64,000 nt of DNA from Thermococcus camini (GTDB taxonomy: Archaea > Methanobacteriota_B > Thermococci > Thermococcales > Thermococcaceae): the NCBI RefSeq assembly GCF_904067545.1, contig NZ_LR881183.1, forward strand, positions 1,740,277-1,804,276, given 5' to 3'. Of this stretch, positions 34,328-41,944 are shown in pieces (within the stretch, counting starts at the first letter, position 1; each line of letters opens with the position of its first letter). The notes under the pieces were generated by a model. That model saw only the letters and a program-made list of their open reading frames with translations. It ran no database searches and was not told where the DNA came from. The position numbers were made by a program, and so were the translations under genes.

Positions 34328-34879
34328 CTAGTAGATTATAACCGGGCTTTCAAGATGCTGGACTATCCTCAGAACGACGGGACTCACCGGGGACGTCCTG
34401 GTGACCTCCGAGCCATAGCTCCGGGACACAACCAGGAGGTCGAAGTTCTCATCCCTCATAAGCCTTATGACGTCGTCACTCTTGCTCCCGATGAAGTGCC
34501 TCCGCTCTGTTTTAAGGCCCAGGGCCTCCAGCCTGGGGGCCATCTTGAGAACGAGGTTCCGGGCAAATTCCATTTTGGCATTCCTGAGCCTTTCAGCCTC
34601 CTCTTTCCCAAGGGTCTGCTCGATGAGCTCCAGAGTTCTTTTCTCAGAGATGTAAACGAGCGTCACCGAGGCACCACTGTAGGCGCTCAGCGTCTCGTAG
34701 AGCTCATCGGGTATCTCACCTGAGAACCTGTCAATGGGGATCAGAATCGAACGAACCTCCGGAAGCACGAACTCCTCGGGGAGGAGCAGAAACTCCCTGT
34801 ACCGCCGGGTTATTTCCTCGTACCTGTCCGCGGCGATGTTCTGAAACTTCCTCTGGATGAGCCTGCTGAATATGTCCAT
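34328..34879 (-). CDS. Universal-stress-fold protein upstream of the transporter
   Basis: 183 residues. The first ~50 residues form a helical segment (MDIFSRLIQRKFQNIAADRY). A Usp-like fold follows from SILIPIDRFSGEIPDELYET to the end, FDLLVVSRSYGSE... with no G-2X-G loop, so nucleotide binding is doubtful. It is the first gene of the operon, and its promoter is CTTATATATT near 34913-34922. ATG 34879 or 34885 could be used; both follow GGTGGGG. Confidence 0.7.
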   Translation of the reverse strand: MDIFSRLIQRKFQNIAADRYEEITRRYREFLLLPEEFVLPEVRSILIPIDRFSGEIPDELYETLSAYSGASVTLVYISEKRTLELIEQTLGKEEAERLRNAKMEFARNLVLKMAPRLEALGLKTERRHFIGSKSDDVIRLMRDENFDLLVVSRSYGSEVTRTSPVSPVVLRIVQHLESPVIIY

Positions 34880-35033
34880 TCCCATCCCCACCTTCCGAAG
34901 GGAGACGAGGAATATATAAGCTTTTTCCGGTGCCGACTTCGAAAAGAAAACGGTCATCCAGACGAGATTTCATTAAACGGATGAACCACAAACCCTTTAT
35001 TAAAAGCCGCAGAGATAGGTGCGGGGTGAGAGT

Positions 35034-36971
35034 ATGAAACGAACAGCAGCCGTGCTTCTCATAGTCCTGCTGGTTCTTCCGTTCGCAGGATTTGCAGCGG
35101 CCCAGTGCCCAGAAGAGGGACACACGGTTGTTCTGAAGGCACCGGCAGTCTCAAAGACTTCCAGCGGGGAGCTCGTCGGAGTGGCCACCGACTTCGTGAT
35201 AACAGTTGCACCCGGGACCGGACACGTCTACGTGGAGACCTGGCCCCTGGCGGAGGTCGATATGCAGGCCAGCGCGAGACTTGCCGCTCAGATAGCTGGC
35301 AAGGTTCTCGGCGTGGACATGGACAAGTACGACGTCTTCATTCAGATAAAAGCCGATTCTCCAATCATCGGCGGGCCCTCCGCGGGAGGAACCATGACCG
35401 TCGGAATAATCGCGGCCCTCGAGGGATGGAAGGTCAATCCAAAGGTCATGATGACGGGAATGATAAACCCCGACGGCACCATCGGCCCGGTTGGTGGAAT
35501 ACTGGAGAAGGCATCCGCCGCCCACGACGTCGGGGCCAACGTGTTCCTCATCCCCGAGGGACAGCGGGTTCAGTACGTTCAGGAAACCCAGAAGAAGGAG
35601 ATAGGGGGCATAGTTGAGATAAACACCCAGACGAAGAAGGTGGATGTGGTAGATTACGCAAAAGAGCGCTGGGGTCTGACGGTTATTGAGATAAAGGACA
35701 TATATGACGCCGTTTACTACTTCACAGGGCACAGGATACCGAGGCCCGAGACCCCCTCCTACGTCAGCGTTGATACGTCATTCCTCAGAGACGACGCTCT
35801 GAGCGACTACGACAACACCACCGCATACTACAGGGAGACCCTCGGGAAGCTCAAGGACAGCGACGTGGGCTACGCGACGTACACCACTCTGATGGAGGCC
35901 CTGAACCAGGCCAGTGCAGTTCTCAACCAGTCCAGGGAAGCGATCGATGATGGCATGTACTACACCGCACTAAGCAAGGACTTCCAGGCAAGGATAATGA
36001 TACGGCACGTTGACTGGTACCTGGACGTGAAGTCCCAGGACGATGTTCAGAGGCTCCTCAAGACAGCCGGGAACCGGATAAACGCGTCGGAAAGCACCGT
36101 CTCCGGGATAACCATAAAGGGCGTCACGATGCTCCAGGCAATAGCTGCCGCGGAGGAGAGGGTGGAGCAGGCCAAGGGGCTGCTTGAGGAAGCGTGGAAG
36201 TACTACTACAGCGGCGACTACTGGGACGCCGTGGGCGATGCGGCATACGCCTACGAGAGGGCCAAAACTGCAGAGTTCTGGGCGCACCTCGGGGAGAGGT
36301 TCGCCGGAAACGACGAGATAAGCAGGGAGGTCGTCAAGGCCACAGCGAGGGACTACATAGATGAGTCCAGCCTCATCGTCACCTACATCGAGTCGATGTA
36401 CGGCACCGTTGGGGGCGACCTGAGTCAGAGCATCCAGCAGGCGGAACAGTACTATGAGGACGGCAAGTACTCGGCGGCACTGTTCACGGCAATGGAGGCA
36501 CGCGTGAGGGCGCAGGTCTTCCTCGACACGCTGGGTATAGAAAACAGGAGCGTGCTGATGGACAAAATGAAGGCCATGAAGGACGACGCTAAGACGGCCA
36601 TAGGAGTGGCCCAAAGCCAGGGTGTCACGCCAGTCCTCGCAATGGCCTACTACGAGTTCGCCGAGAGCTACGAGAAGAGCGCCGAGGGTAACGGAAGTAT
36701 CGAAGACATGCAGACTGCGATGATATTCTACCAGTATGCCAGGGAAACCGCCGGCCTCTTCCTCAGCGCTCCGTCCCAGCAGACCCCACTGCCCCAGGAC
36801 AACTCAACCGACGTACCCCAGATAATCATACCAACCGGCGCGTCCACTCCGACCGATGGCTCCCCCAGTGCCCGGTCGGAAGGTACGTCTGAGGGATTCC
36901 CCGCCGCGGTTCTGGCGGCAGCGGCGGTGGGGGCGTTCCTAGTCGGTGCGCTGATTGGAAGAAAGCTCTGA
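35034..36971 (+). CDS. Exported Lon-type (S16) serine protease without ATPase domain
   Basis: 645 residues. A signal peptide (MKRTAAVLLIVLLVLPFAGF, cleaved near AAAQC) precedes an S16 domain (about 30-230) with the catalytic Ser in GGPSAGG near 116 and Lys in GPVGGILEKASAA near 160. The middle (about 250-560) is helical and repeat-like (EAWKYYYSGDYWDAVGDAAY, AEQYYEDGKYSAALFTAMEA). A Pro/Thr/Ser spacer, one helix and GRKL end the protein, so it faces outward and is anchored by its tail. ATG 35034 follows GGGGTGAGAG. Its stop codon lies inside the 52-bp IS605-end relic at 36968-37019. Confidence 0.88.
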   Translation: MKRTAAVLLIVLLVLPFAGFAAAQCPEEGHTVVLKAPAVSKTSSGELVGVATDFVITVAPGTGHVYVETWPLAEVDMQASARLAAQIAGKVLGVDMDKYDVFIQIKADSPIIGGPSAGGTMTVGIIAALEGWKVNPKVMMTGMINPDGTIGPVGGILEKASAAHDVGANVFLIPEGQRVQYVQETQKKEIGGIVEINTQTKKVDVVDYAKERWGLTVIEIKDIYDAVYYFTGHRIPRPETPSYVSVDTSFLRDDALSDYDNTTAYYRETLGKLKDSDVGYATYTTLMEALNQASAVLNQSREAIDDGMYYTALSKDFQARIMIRHVDWYLDVKSQDDVQRLLKTAGNRINASESTVSGITIKGVTMLQAIAAAEERVEQAKGLLEEAWKYYYSGDYWDAVGDAAYAYERAKTAEFWAHLGERFAGNDEISREVVKATARDYIDESSLIVTYIESMYGTVGGDLSQSIQQAEQYYEDGKYSAALFTAMEARVRAQVFLDTLGIENRSVLMDKMKAMKDDAKTAIGVAQSQGVTPVLAMAYYEFAESYEKSAEGNGSIEDMQTAMIFYQYARETAGLFLSAPSQQTPLPQDNSTDVPQIIIPTGASTPTDGSPSARSEGTSEGFPAAVLAAAAVGAFLVGALIGRKL

Positions 36972-37019
36972 CATTTTTCTTTTCACAAGCCTCGCCCTTC
37001 ACGGCGGGGAGGAGGTCAG
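36968..37019 (+). repeat. 52-bp relic of an IS605-type element (left end joined to right end)
   Basis: The first ~42 bp (CTGAC, T-run, TTTTCACAAGCCTCGCCC) match the left end of the TnpB element at 38348-38389 with three differences. The last 13 bp (GGAGGAGGTCAG type) match the right end at 39810-39822. Nothing lies between the ends except one hairpin (CCTCGCC/GGCGGGG). It reads as a minimal element or an excision scar. The TGA stop of the S16 gene (36969-36971) is part of it. Confidence 0.7.
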
Positions 37020-37053
37020 TTCATCCAGACGCCTTCATCTATTCTTTTTGTCT

Positions 37054-38160
37054 TTAAACAAGCGCCTTCAGGAATTCAACGTAGACGCGCTTTACCCTCT
37101 CCAGGGATTCAACGCTCACCCACTCGTCGCTCCCGTGCCAGTTGCCCCCGACAGGTCCATAAACCAGGGTCGGCTTGTTGAGGTAAGTTCCAAAGTAGTT
37201 GAAGTCCCCCACGCTCCGGCCGTAGATTATCTCGGGCTCCCCGCCAAGGACGGTCCTGTGGGCGGACTTGAAGATGTTCACAAAGCGGTCGTTCTCCCTG
37301 ACGACGTATGGAAGCATATCGGGCGTCGGCCTCTCAAACTTCGAGATCCTGATGTCCCCCTTCAGCTTTACCCTCTCCGCGAGGTTGAGAAGCTCTGAGC
37401 TAACCCTCTCCCAGTCCTCGCCGATGACTATGTGCCTGTCTATTATTGCCCTGGCGTAGTCCGGGACGCTCAGGCCGTCGGCGGAGCCCTCAATACGGAG
37501 GGTGCAGTAAGAGCCAACCCCAAGCTTTCTGTGGTTCCTGAAGCGTATCTTCCAGAGTGAGCCGACGAACCTCCCCAGCTCCTCTATGGCGTTGAGCCCC
37601 TCGTGTGGCCTCGCCGCGTGAGCCTTCTTCCCGAAGACCTCCACCTGAACAACGAAGCGCCCCCTCGCACCGAGCATGAGCCTCTCGTTCGTCGGCTCGG
37701 CGACAAGAACAACGTCAGCCTTATCCAGTCTCCCGCTTCGTATCAGTTCCCAGGCACCCCTGGAGTAGCCCTCCTCATCGACGACTGCGGTGAAGATCAC
37801 GGTGGGCCGCTCCTTCCGGGGAAGCTCCGCCATCTCAACGAACGCAGCCAGGAGCGCCGCAAGGCCCGCCTTCATATCCGCACTTCCCAGGCCGTAAAAG
37901 CGGTCGCCTTCCAGCTCGCCCTTGGGGTTCTTCGTCCAGCCGGGGGATAGGTTGACGGTATCCATGTGGCCGTTCAAAACGACGGTGTAGCTCCTTCCAG
38001 GAAGATAGGCTACCACGTCGCTCCCAAAGCCCTCAACCGGAAGGAGCTCCACGTCAAAGCCGTGCTCCTCGAGAAACGAGGCGATGAATCTGGAGATTTC
38101 CTCCTCTTTTCCAAACGGGGAGCTGATGGACACCAGCTCCTTCAGGAGGTCAAATTCCAT
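37054..38160 (-). CDS. M20 family metallopeptidase (ArgE/DapE/CPG2 type)
   Basis: 368 residues. Metal ligands appear in LNGHMDTV near 65, GSADMKAG near 97, DEEGYSRG near 129 and AEPTNE near 157; a dimerisation domain with KKAHAARPHEG near 182 follows. The substrate cannot be set: amidohydrolase, carboxypeptidase or amino-acylase roles are possible. ATG 38160 has GGTGATGGT upstream. The gene is monocistronic. Confidence 0.9.
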   Translation of the reverse strand: MEFDLLKELVSISSPFGKEEEISRFIASFLEEHGFDVELLPVEGFGSDVVAYLPGRSYTVVLNGHMDTVNLSPGWTKNPKGELEGDRFYGLGSADMKAGLAALLAAFVEMAELPRKERPTVIFTAVVDEEGYSRGAWELIRSGRLDKADVVLVAEPTNERLMLGARGRFVVQVEVFGKKAHAARPHEGLNAIEELGRFVGSLWKIRFRNHRKLGVGSYCTLRIEGSADGLSVPDYARAIIDRHIVIGEDWERVSSELLNLAERVKLKGDIRISKFERPTPDMLPYVVRENDRFVNIFKSAHRTVLGGEPEIIYGRSVGDFNYFGTYLNKPTLVYGPVGGNWHGSDEWVSVESLERVKRVYVEFLKALV

Positions 38161-38347
38161 ATAACCATCACCGGATGATAAAAACGACAAAGTGCTTAAG
38201 TAATTTTCCCTAATCACATTGAACAAAGCTTGACCAAAGCCCCAGTTTTTTTCAATAAATGCCAAAGGAATCCCTGAATTTCACGGGAAAGGATTATACA
38301 TCTATCAAGGCGAGTACTAAGCCCACCACACCCACAAAGGGGAGCCC
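38161..38347. other. Intergenic region between the M20 gene and the TnpB element
   Basis: About 190 bp with the M20 promoter region (a TTACTTAAG element near 38194-38202 on the minus strand). The right half, from about 38260, holds no reading frame or repeat that I can support. Host sequence meets the element at CTGAC, 38348. Confidence 0.4.
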
Positions 38348-39822
38348 CTGACTTTTTTCTTTTCACAAGCCTCGCCCTTTAGGGCGGGGTACGGTGTTTG
38401 ATAAATTGGCCTCAACGAGGAAAGCAACACTCTTTTAAAGCCTAAAACGCATACCATACTTTGAAATGAGGCGGGCAGTAACGGTAAAACTCCAACCCTC
38501 AAAGAAACAAGAGAAAGCCCTTTTTGAATTAGCTCAAGCCACAGCCATAATCTGGAACAAACTCAATTACCAACGCTTGAAACAGTTCAAAGAATTCGGC
38601 AAAACCGACTTCTCAACGACAGAAAAAGAAGCTTACCACGAGTTCAAGAACTGGATTGGTGGCTCAACAGTTCAACAGTTAGCCCGAAAGAACGCCGAAA
38701 GCTGGCGTTCGTTCTTCTCACTCAACAGGAGGAAAAAAGAATGGCGAGCTCCCCGAATGGTTCAAGCCAAGACCGCCCAAATTCGTTAGGGAAGAGGACG
38801 GCAGAAAACTCTTTGTAATTCCCCTGAGAAACGACCAGTACAGGATTAATGGAAACGTCCTCGAATTGAGGAGACTCGGCAAGTTTGGAAAACTCAAAAT
38901 CCAGTTCAAGGGCAGAATACACTTGAAGGGCAAGCAGGGGAGGTTGGAAATAATCTATGATGATGTCAAACGCAAGTGGTACGCCCACATTAGCCTTACC
39001 GTTGATGAAAAACTTGAAGGTGAAGAATGGGTTAAAGTTCCAAAAGAACCGTTGGGCAACCTTTCAGCTGGAATTGACCTTGGAGTGAACAACTTAATGG
39101 CCGTTTACGTTGAGAACGGCGAAAGCTTCCTCGTGAACGGGAGATCACTCAAAAGCATTGATTTTTACTGGAGGGGGAAGATTGCCGATTACCAGTCCAA
39201 ACTCAACAAGTCGGGAGCCAAGACGAGCAGAAAGCTCAAGAGAATGCACGAGAAGGCTAAACTTCAGGCAAAGCATTACATTAACACGGCAGTTAGACAA
39301 ACTGTTAAAAGGCTTTATGAACTCGGTGTTTCAAGGATTGTCGTCGGTTATCCCAAGGGTATCGCCAGAAACTCTGGGAAGGGTAAGAGGCGGAATTTCC
39401 TTCTCTCCCACGTCTGGCGGTTTAATACTGTCATCAAACGCTTAACTGAAGTTGCTGAAGAGTATGGTATCTCTGTTGTGGTTGTTGGTGAGGCTTTTAC
39501 TTCTCAAACGTGCCCTCTCTGCGGCCAACGCCATTCTGATGCTCGCTTTGTTAGGGGTTTGTTTAAGTGCCGTAGAGAGGGCGTTGTTATGAATGCTGAC
39601 CTTGTGGGAGCTTTTAACATTTTGAGGAAGGTTAAAGCTATAACCCCAAGCCTTGAGGGTTTGAAAGCCTTCAAGGTGAGGGGTAACTGGCCTAAGACCG
39701 GGCCAGAGGGGTCGAAGACCCAATTTGTTTTGGGTCTAAATGAGACCCCTCAAACCTCCCTGCCTTTAGGGTAAGGGGTTCTCCGGTGGAACCCCCGCCC
39801 TTCAGGACGGGAAGGAGGTCAG
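38348..39822 (+). mobile_element. IS200/IS605-family element carrying only tnpB
   Basis: The element begins CTGAC (38348) and ends GTCAG (39822). A left-end hairpin lies at 38370-38389 (CCTCGCCC..AGGGCGGGG). A right-end hairpin lies at 39793-39811 (CCCGCCC..GGACGGG), followed by GAAGGAGGTC. Only a tnpB-type gene is inside; there is no tnpA transposase, so movement would need one in trans. The right end stops 33 bp from the 3' end of tRNA-Ala. As in other tnpB loci, the gene's 3' end plus right end could encode a guide RNA whose spacer would start at 39823. Confidence 0.8.
38466..39774 (+). pseudogene. tnpB: TnpB RNA-guided nuclease / IS605 OrfB, interrupted by a frameshift
   Basis: From ATG 38466 the frame reads MRRAVTVKLQPSKKQEKALF and runs to an A6 run at 38733-38738, where it is lost; it would stop at 38787-38789. 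Reading five A instead of six gives NRRKKNGELPEWFKPRPPKF and an unbroken 435-residue protein to TAA 39774. The RuvC residues are in GIDLGVNNL and VVVGEAF; the zinc finger has CPLCG and FKCRREG with one Cys fewer than usual; NADLVGAFNIL holds the last Asp. TATA CTTTTAAAG lies near 38432. Either a dead copy or one rescued by slippage on the A6 run. Confidence 0.75.
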
Positions 39823-39854
39823 CGCCAGGGTACAAGAAGGGAAGGTTTGTTTTC

Positions 39855-39932
39855 TGGTGGACCGGGCGGGATTTGAACCCGCGGCCTCCGCCTTGCGAGG
39901 GCGGCGCTCATACCAGGCTGAGCTACCGGCCC
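39855..39932 (-). tRNA. tRNA-Ala (anticodon CGC), CCA encoded
   Basis: The minus strand reads GGGCCGG for the 5' acceptor strand, a D arm with AGCTCAG, the anticodon stem-loop CCGCC-CUCGCAA-GGCGG (anticodon CGC), GGTTCAAATC in the T arm, and CCGGTCC plus discriminator A and an encoded CCA. All stems pair, and no intron is seen. It decodes GCG. GCTTTTAAACC upstream (39961-39971) is the TATA box at about the expected distance. Confidence 0.96.
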
Positions 39933-39960
39933 ACACCCGGTATTAGGAACTGACCTGGGG

Positions 39961-39971
39961 TTTAAAAGCTT
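39961..39971 (-). promoter_or_regulatory. TATA box of tRNA-Ala
   Basis: Minus-strand AGCTTTTAAACC lies about 30-40 bp before the tRNA 5' end at 39932. This is the usual distance for archaeal tRNA promoters. Confidence 0.55.
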
Positions 39972-40070
39972 TTGGTCTGAAAGGCGGCAGTGGTGGACAG
40001 ATTTGAGTTAAATTTCCAGTGGAGAAGAAGGATTTTTAACGTACAAGTGACAAATAACCGCGGTGGTTGA

Positions 40071-41354
40071 ATGGACGCGAGGGACTTCCACAGAGACAAC
40101 TTCCCTGGAAACGGGAAGATTGAAGTTATCCCCAAGGTTCCCCTCACGAAGGAAACCCTCAGCCTCGCCTACACCCCCGGTGTGGCGGAGGTATCGATGG
40201 CGATAGCAAACGGAGAAGACCCCTGCGAGTACACCAACAGGTGCAACACGGTCGCTGTTGTAAGCGATGGCACGAGGGTGCTGGGCCTCGGCGATGTCGG
40301 AGCTTCGCCGGCACTCCCCGTCATGGAGGGAAAAGCTCTGCTCTTCAAGGCCTTCGGTGGGGTGGATGCTTTCCCGCTCGTTCTGGCCGAGAAGGACCCT
40401 GACAAGTTCATAGAGGTCGTAAAAGCCATTTCGCCCTCCTTCGGGGGGATAAACCTTGAGGACATAGCATCGCCAAAGTGCTTCTACATCCTCGAAAGGC
40501 TCCGCAGCGAGCTGGACATCCCAATCTTCCACGACGACCAGCAGGGGACGGCTTCGGTTGTTCTGGCAGGGCTGATAAACGCCCTCAAGGTCGTTGGCAA
40601 GAGGCTGGACGGGATAACCGTCGCCCTCTTCGGTGCCGGGGCGGCCGGCTTCGCGACGCTGAAGATAATAACCAGGGCAGGGGTAAGGCCGGAGAACATC
40701 AGGGTTGTGGAGCTGGTCGATGGGAAGCCGAGGGTTCTGACCCCTGACCTGCCGATTGAGGAACTCTTTCCCCACAGGGGAGAACTGCTCTCCAAAACGA
40801 ACGGTGAGGGAATCGAGGGCGGCCCAGTGGAAGCCCTAAACGGCGCCGACGTGCTCATATCCTTCACGAGGCCCGGGCCCGGCGTTATAAAGCCGGAGTG
40901 GATAGAGCTCATGGCCGACGACGCGATAGTCTTTCCGCTGGCAAATCCAACCCCCGAGATACTTCCGGAGGAGGCGAAGAAAGCCGGGGCGAGGATAATA
41001 GCGACGGGAAGGAGCGACTACCCAAACCAGGTGAACAACCTCCTCGGCTTTCCTGCGATTTTTAGGGGAGCACTTGACGTCAGGGCCAGAACCATAACCG
41101 ACGGCATGATAATAGCGGCTTCAAAGGCGATGGCGTCGGTAATAGAGCCGAGCGAGGAGGAGATAATCCCGTCCCCCTTCCACCCGGAGGTCCACCCGAA
41201 AGTTGCTAGAGCGGTCGCAGAGGAAGCGATGCGTGAAAACGTTGCAAGAATACGCGTGCGCGGGGAAGAGGTGGAGGAGAGGCTGAGGCGCTGGAGGGAG
41301 TTCTACGAGCGGGAAATAGCACTCCTCAACGACCGTAGAGGGAGCTACCGTTAG
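40071..41354 (+). CDS. Malic enzyme (oxaloacetate-decarboxylating malate dehydrogenase)
   Basis: 427 residues converting malate to pyruvate and CO2 with NAD(P). SLAYTPGVAEVSMAIA near residue 33, an acidic FHDDQQGTASVV metal-binding region near 148 and the nucleotide-binding VALFGAGAAGFAT near 184 are present. Short archaeal/bacterial type without the C-terminal phosphotransacetylase domain. ATG 40071 follows GGTGGTT. It is convergent with, and overlaps by 29 bp, the fumarase beta gene, which supplies its substrate pathway (fumarate-malate-pyruvate). Confidence 0.95.
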   Translation: MDARDFHRDNFPGNGKIEVIPKVPLTKETLSLAYTPGVAEVSMAIANGEDPCEYTNRCNTVAVVSDGTRVLGLGDVGASPALPVMEGKALLFKAFGGVDAFPLVLAEKDPDKFIEVVKAISPSFGGINLEDIASPKCFYILERLRSELDIPIFHDDQQGTASVVLAGLINALKVVGKRLDGITVALFGAGAAGFATLKIITRAGVRPENIRVVELVDGKPRVLTPDLPIEELFPHRGELLSKTNGEGIEGGPVEALNGADVLISFTRPGPGVIKPEWIELMADDAIVFPLANPTPEILPEEAKKAGARIIATGRSDYPNQVNNLLGFPAIFRGALDVRARTITDGMIIAASKAMASVIEPSEEEIIPSPFHPEVHPKVARAVAEEAMRENVARIRVRGEEVEERLRRWREFYEREIALLNDRRGSYR

Positions 41355-41841
41355 CGTCTATCGCCACAATCAGCGGGAAGTCCTCGACTTCAAGAACCCA
41401 CACCGCCTCAGGAATACCGAGCTCCTCCAGCCAGAGAACGTCAACGACGTGCTTTACGCTCTTCGCCGCGAGGGAGCCGGCTCCACCGGTGAAGGCGAAG
41501 TAAACGGCGCGGCCTTTAAAGGGCTCCGGGTTCATGCCTCCCTTTCCTATTATCCCGCGGACGCCGAGGGAGAGAATCCCCTCCAGGTAGCGGTTCATTC
41601 TTGAACTCGTAGTCGGGCCTGCAGAGACTACCTCATAGCCCCCACCGCCTTTCCTCACGACTGGCCCGCAGTGGTAGATTACCGCGCCCTCAAGGTTGAG
41701 GGGAAGCTCTTTCCCGGCCAGCTCAAGGATTTTTCTGTGTGCCGAATCCCTGGCGGTGTAAACTGTCCCGGAGAGGTAAACGACCTCGCCGGCCCTGAGA
41801 TTCAGGACGTCCCTCTCGCGCAGGGGAGTTCTCAGTCTCAT
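41326..41841 (-). CDS. Fumarate hydratase class I, beta subunit
   Basis: 171 residues like the C-terminal part of class I fumarase: GEVVYLSGTVYTARDSAHRK near 18, IYHCGPVV near 55, SAGPTTSSRMN near 73, and IIGKGGMNP near 96. The alpha subunit, which holds the 4Fe-4S site, is at 46715-47566, 4.9 kb away on the same strand. The two subunits are adjacent in many archaea and bacteria. With the neighbouring malic enzyme it links fumarate to pyruvate. Confidence 0.92.
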   Translation of the reverse strand: MRLRTPLRERDVLNLRAGEVVYLSGTVYTARDSAHRKILELAGKELPLNLEGAVIYHCGPVVRKGGGGYEVVSAGPTTSSRMNRYLEGILSLGVRGIIGKGGMNPEPFKGRAVYFAFTGGAGSLAAKSVKHVVDVLWLEELGIPEAVWVLEVEDFPLIVAIDANGSSLYGR

Positions 41842-41944
41842 AATAGGCCCTGATATGGAGTCCTTAAAGCAGTTTCGGGTTTGGCAGGTGGAGTCAAACC
41901 GACCCCATAAGTACGAGCCCGCGGATTTTTAATTAGGTGATTCC

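Noticed and set aside
39823-39932. Integrative element attachment site at tRNA-Ala
   Set aside because: The TnpB element ends 33 bp away from the tRNA, but no duplicated tRNA 3' fragment or integrase gene was seen; closeness alone is not evidence.
41925-41934. ATTTTTAATT as TATA box for the transglutaminase-like gene at 41945
   Set aside because: It is only about 15 bp from the start codon, too close for a transcript that includes the GGTGA ribosome binding site.
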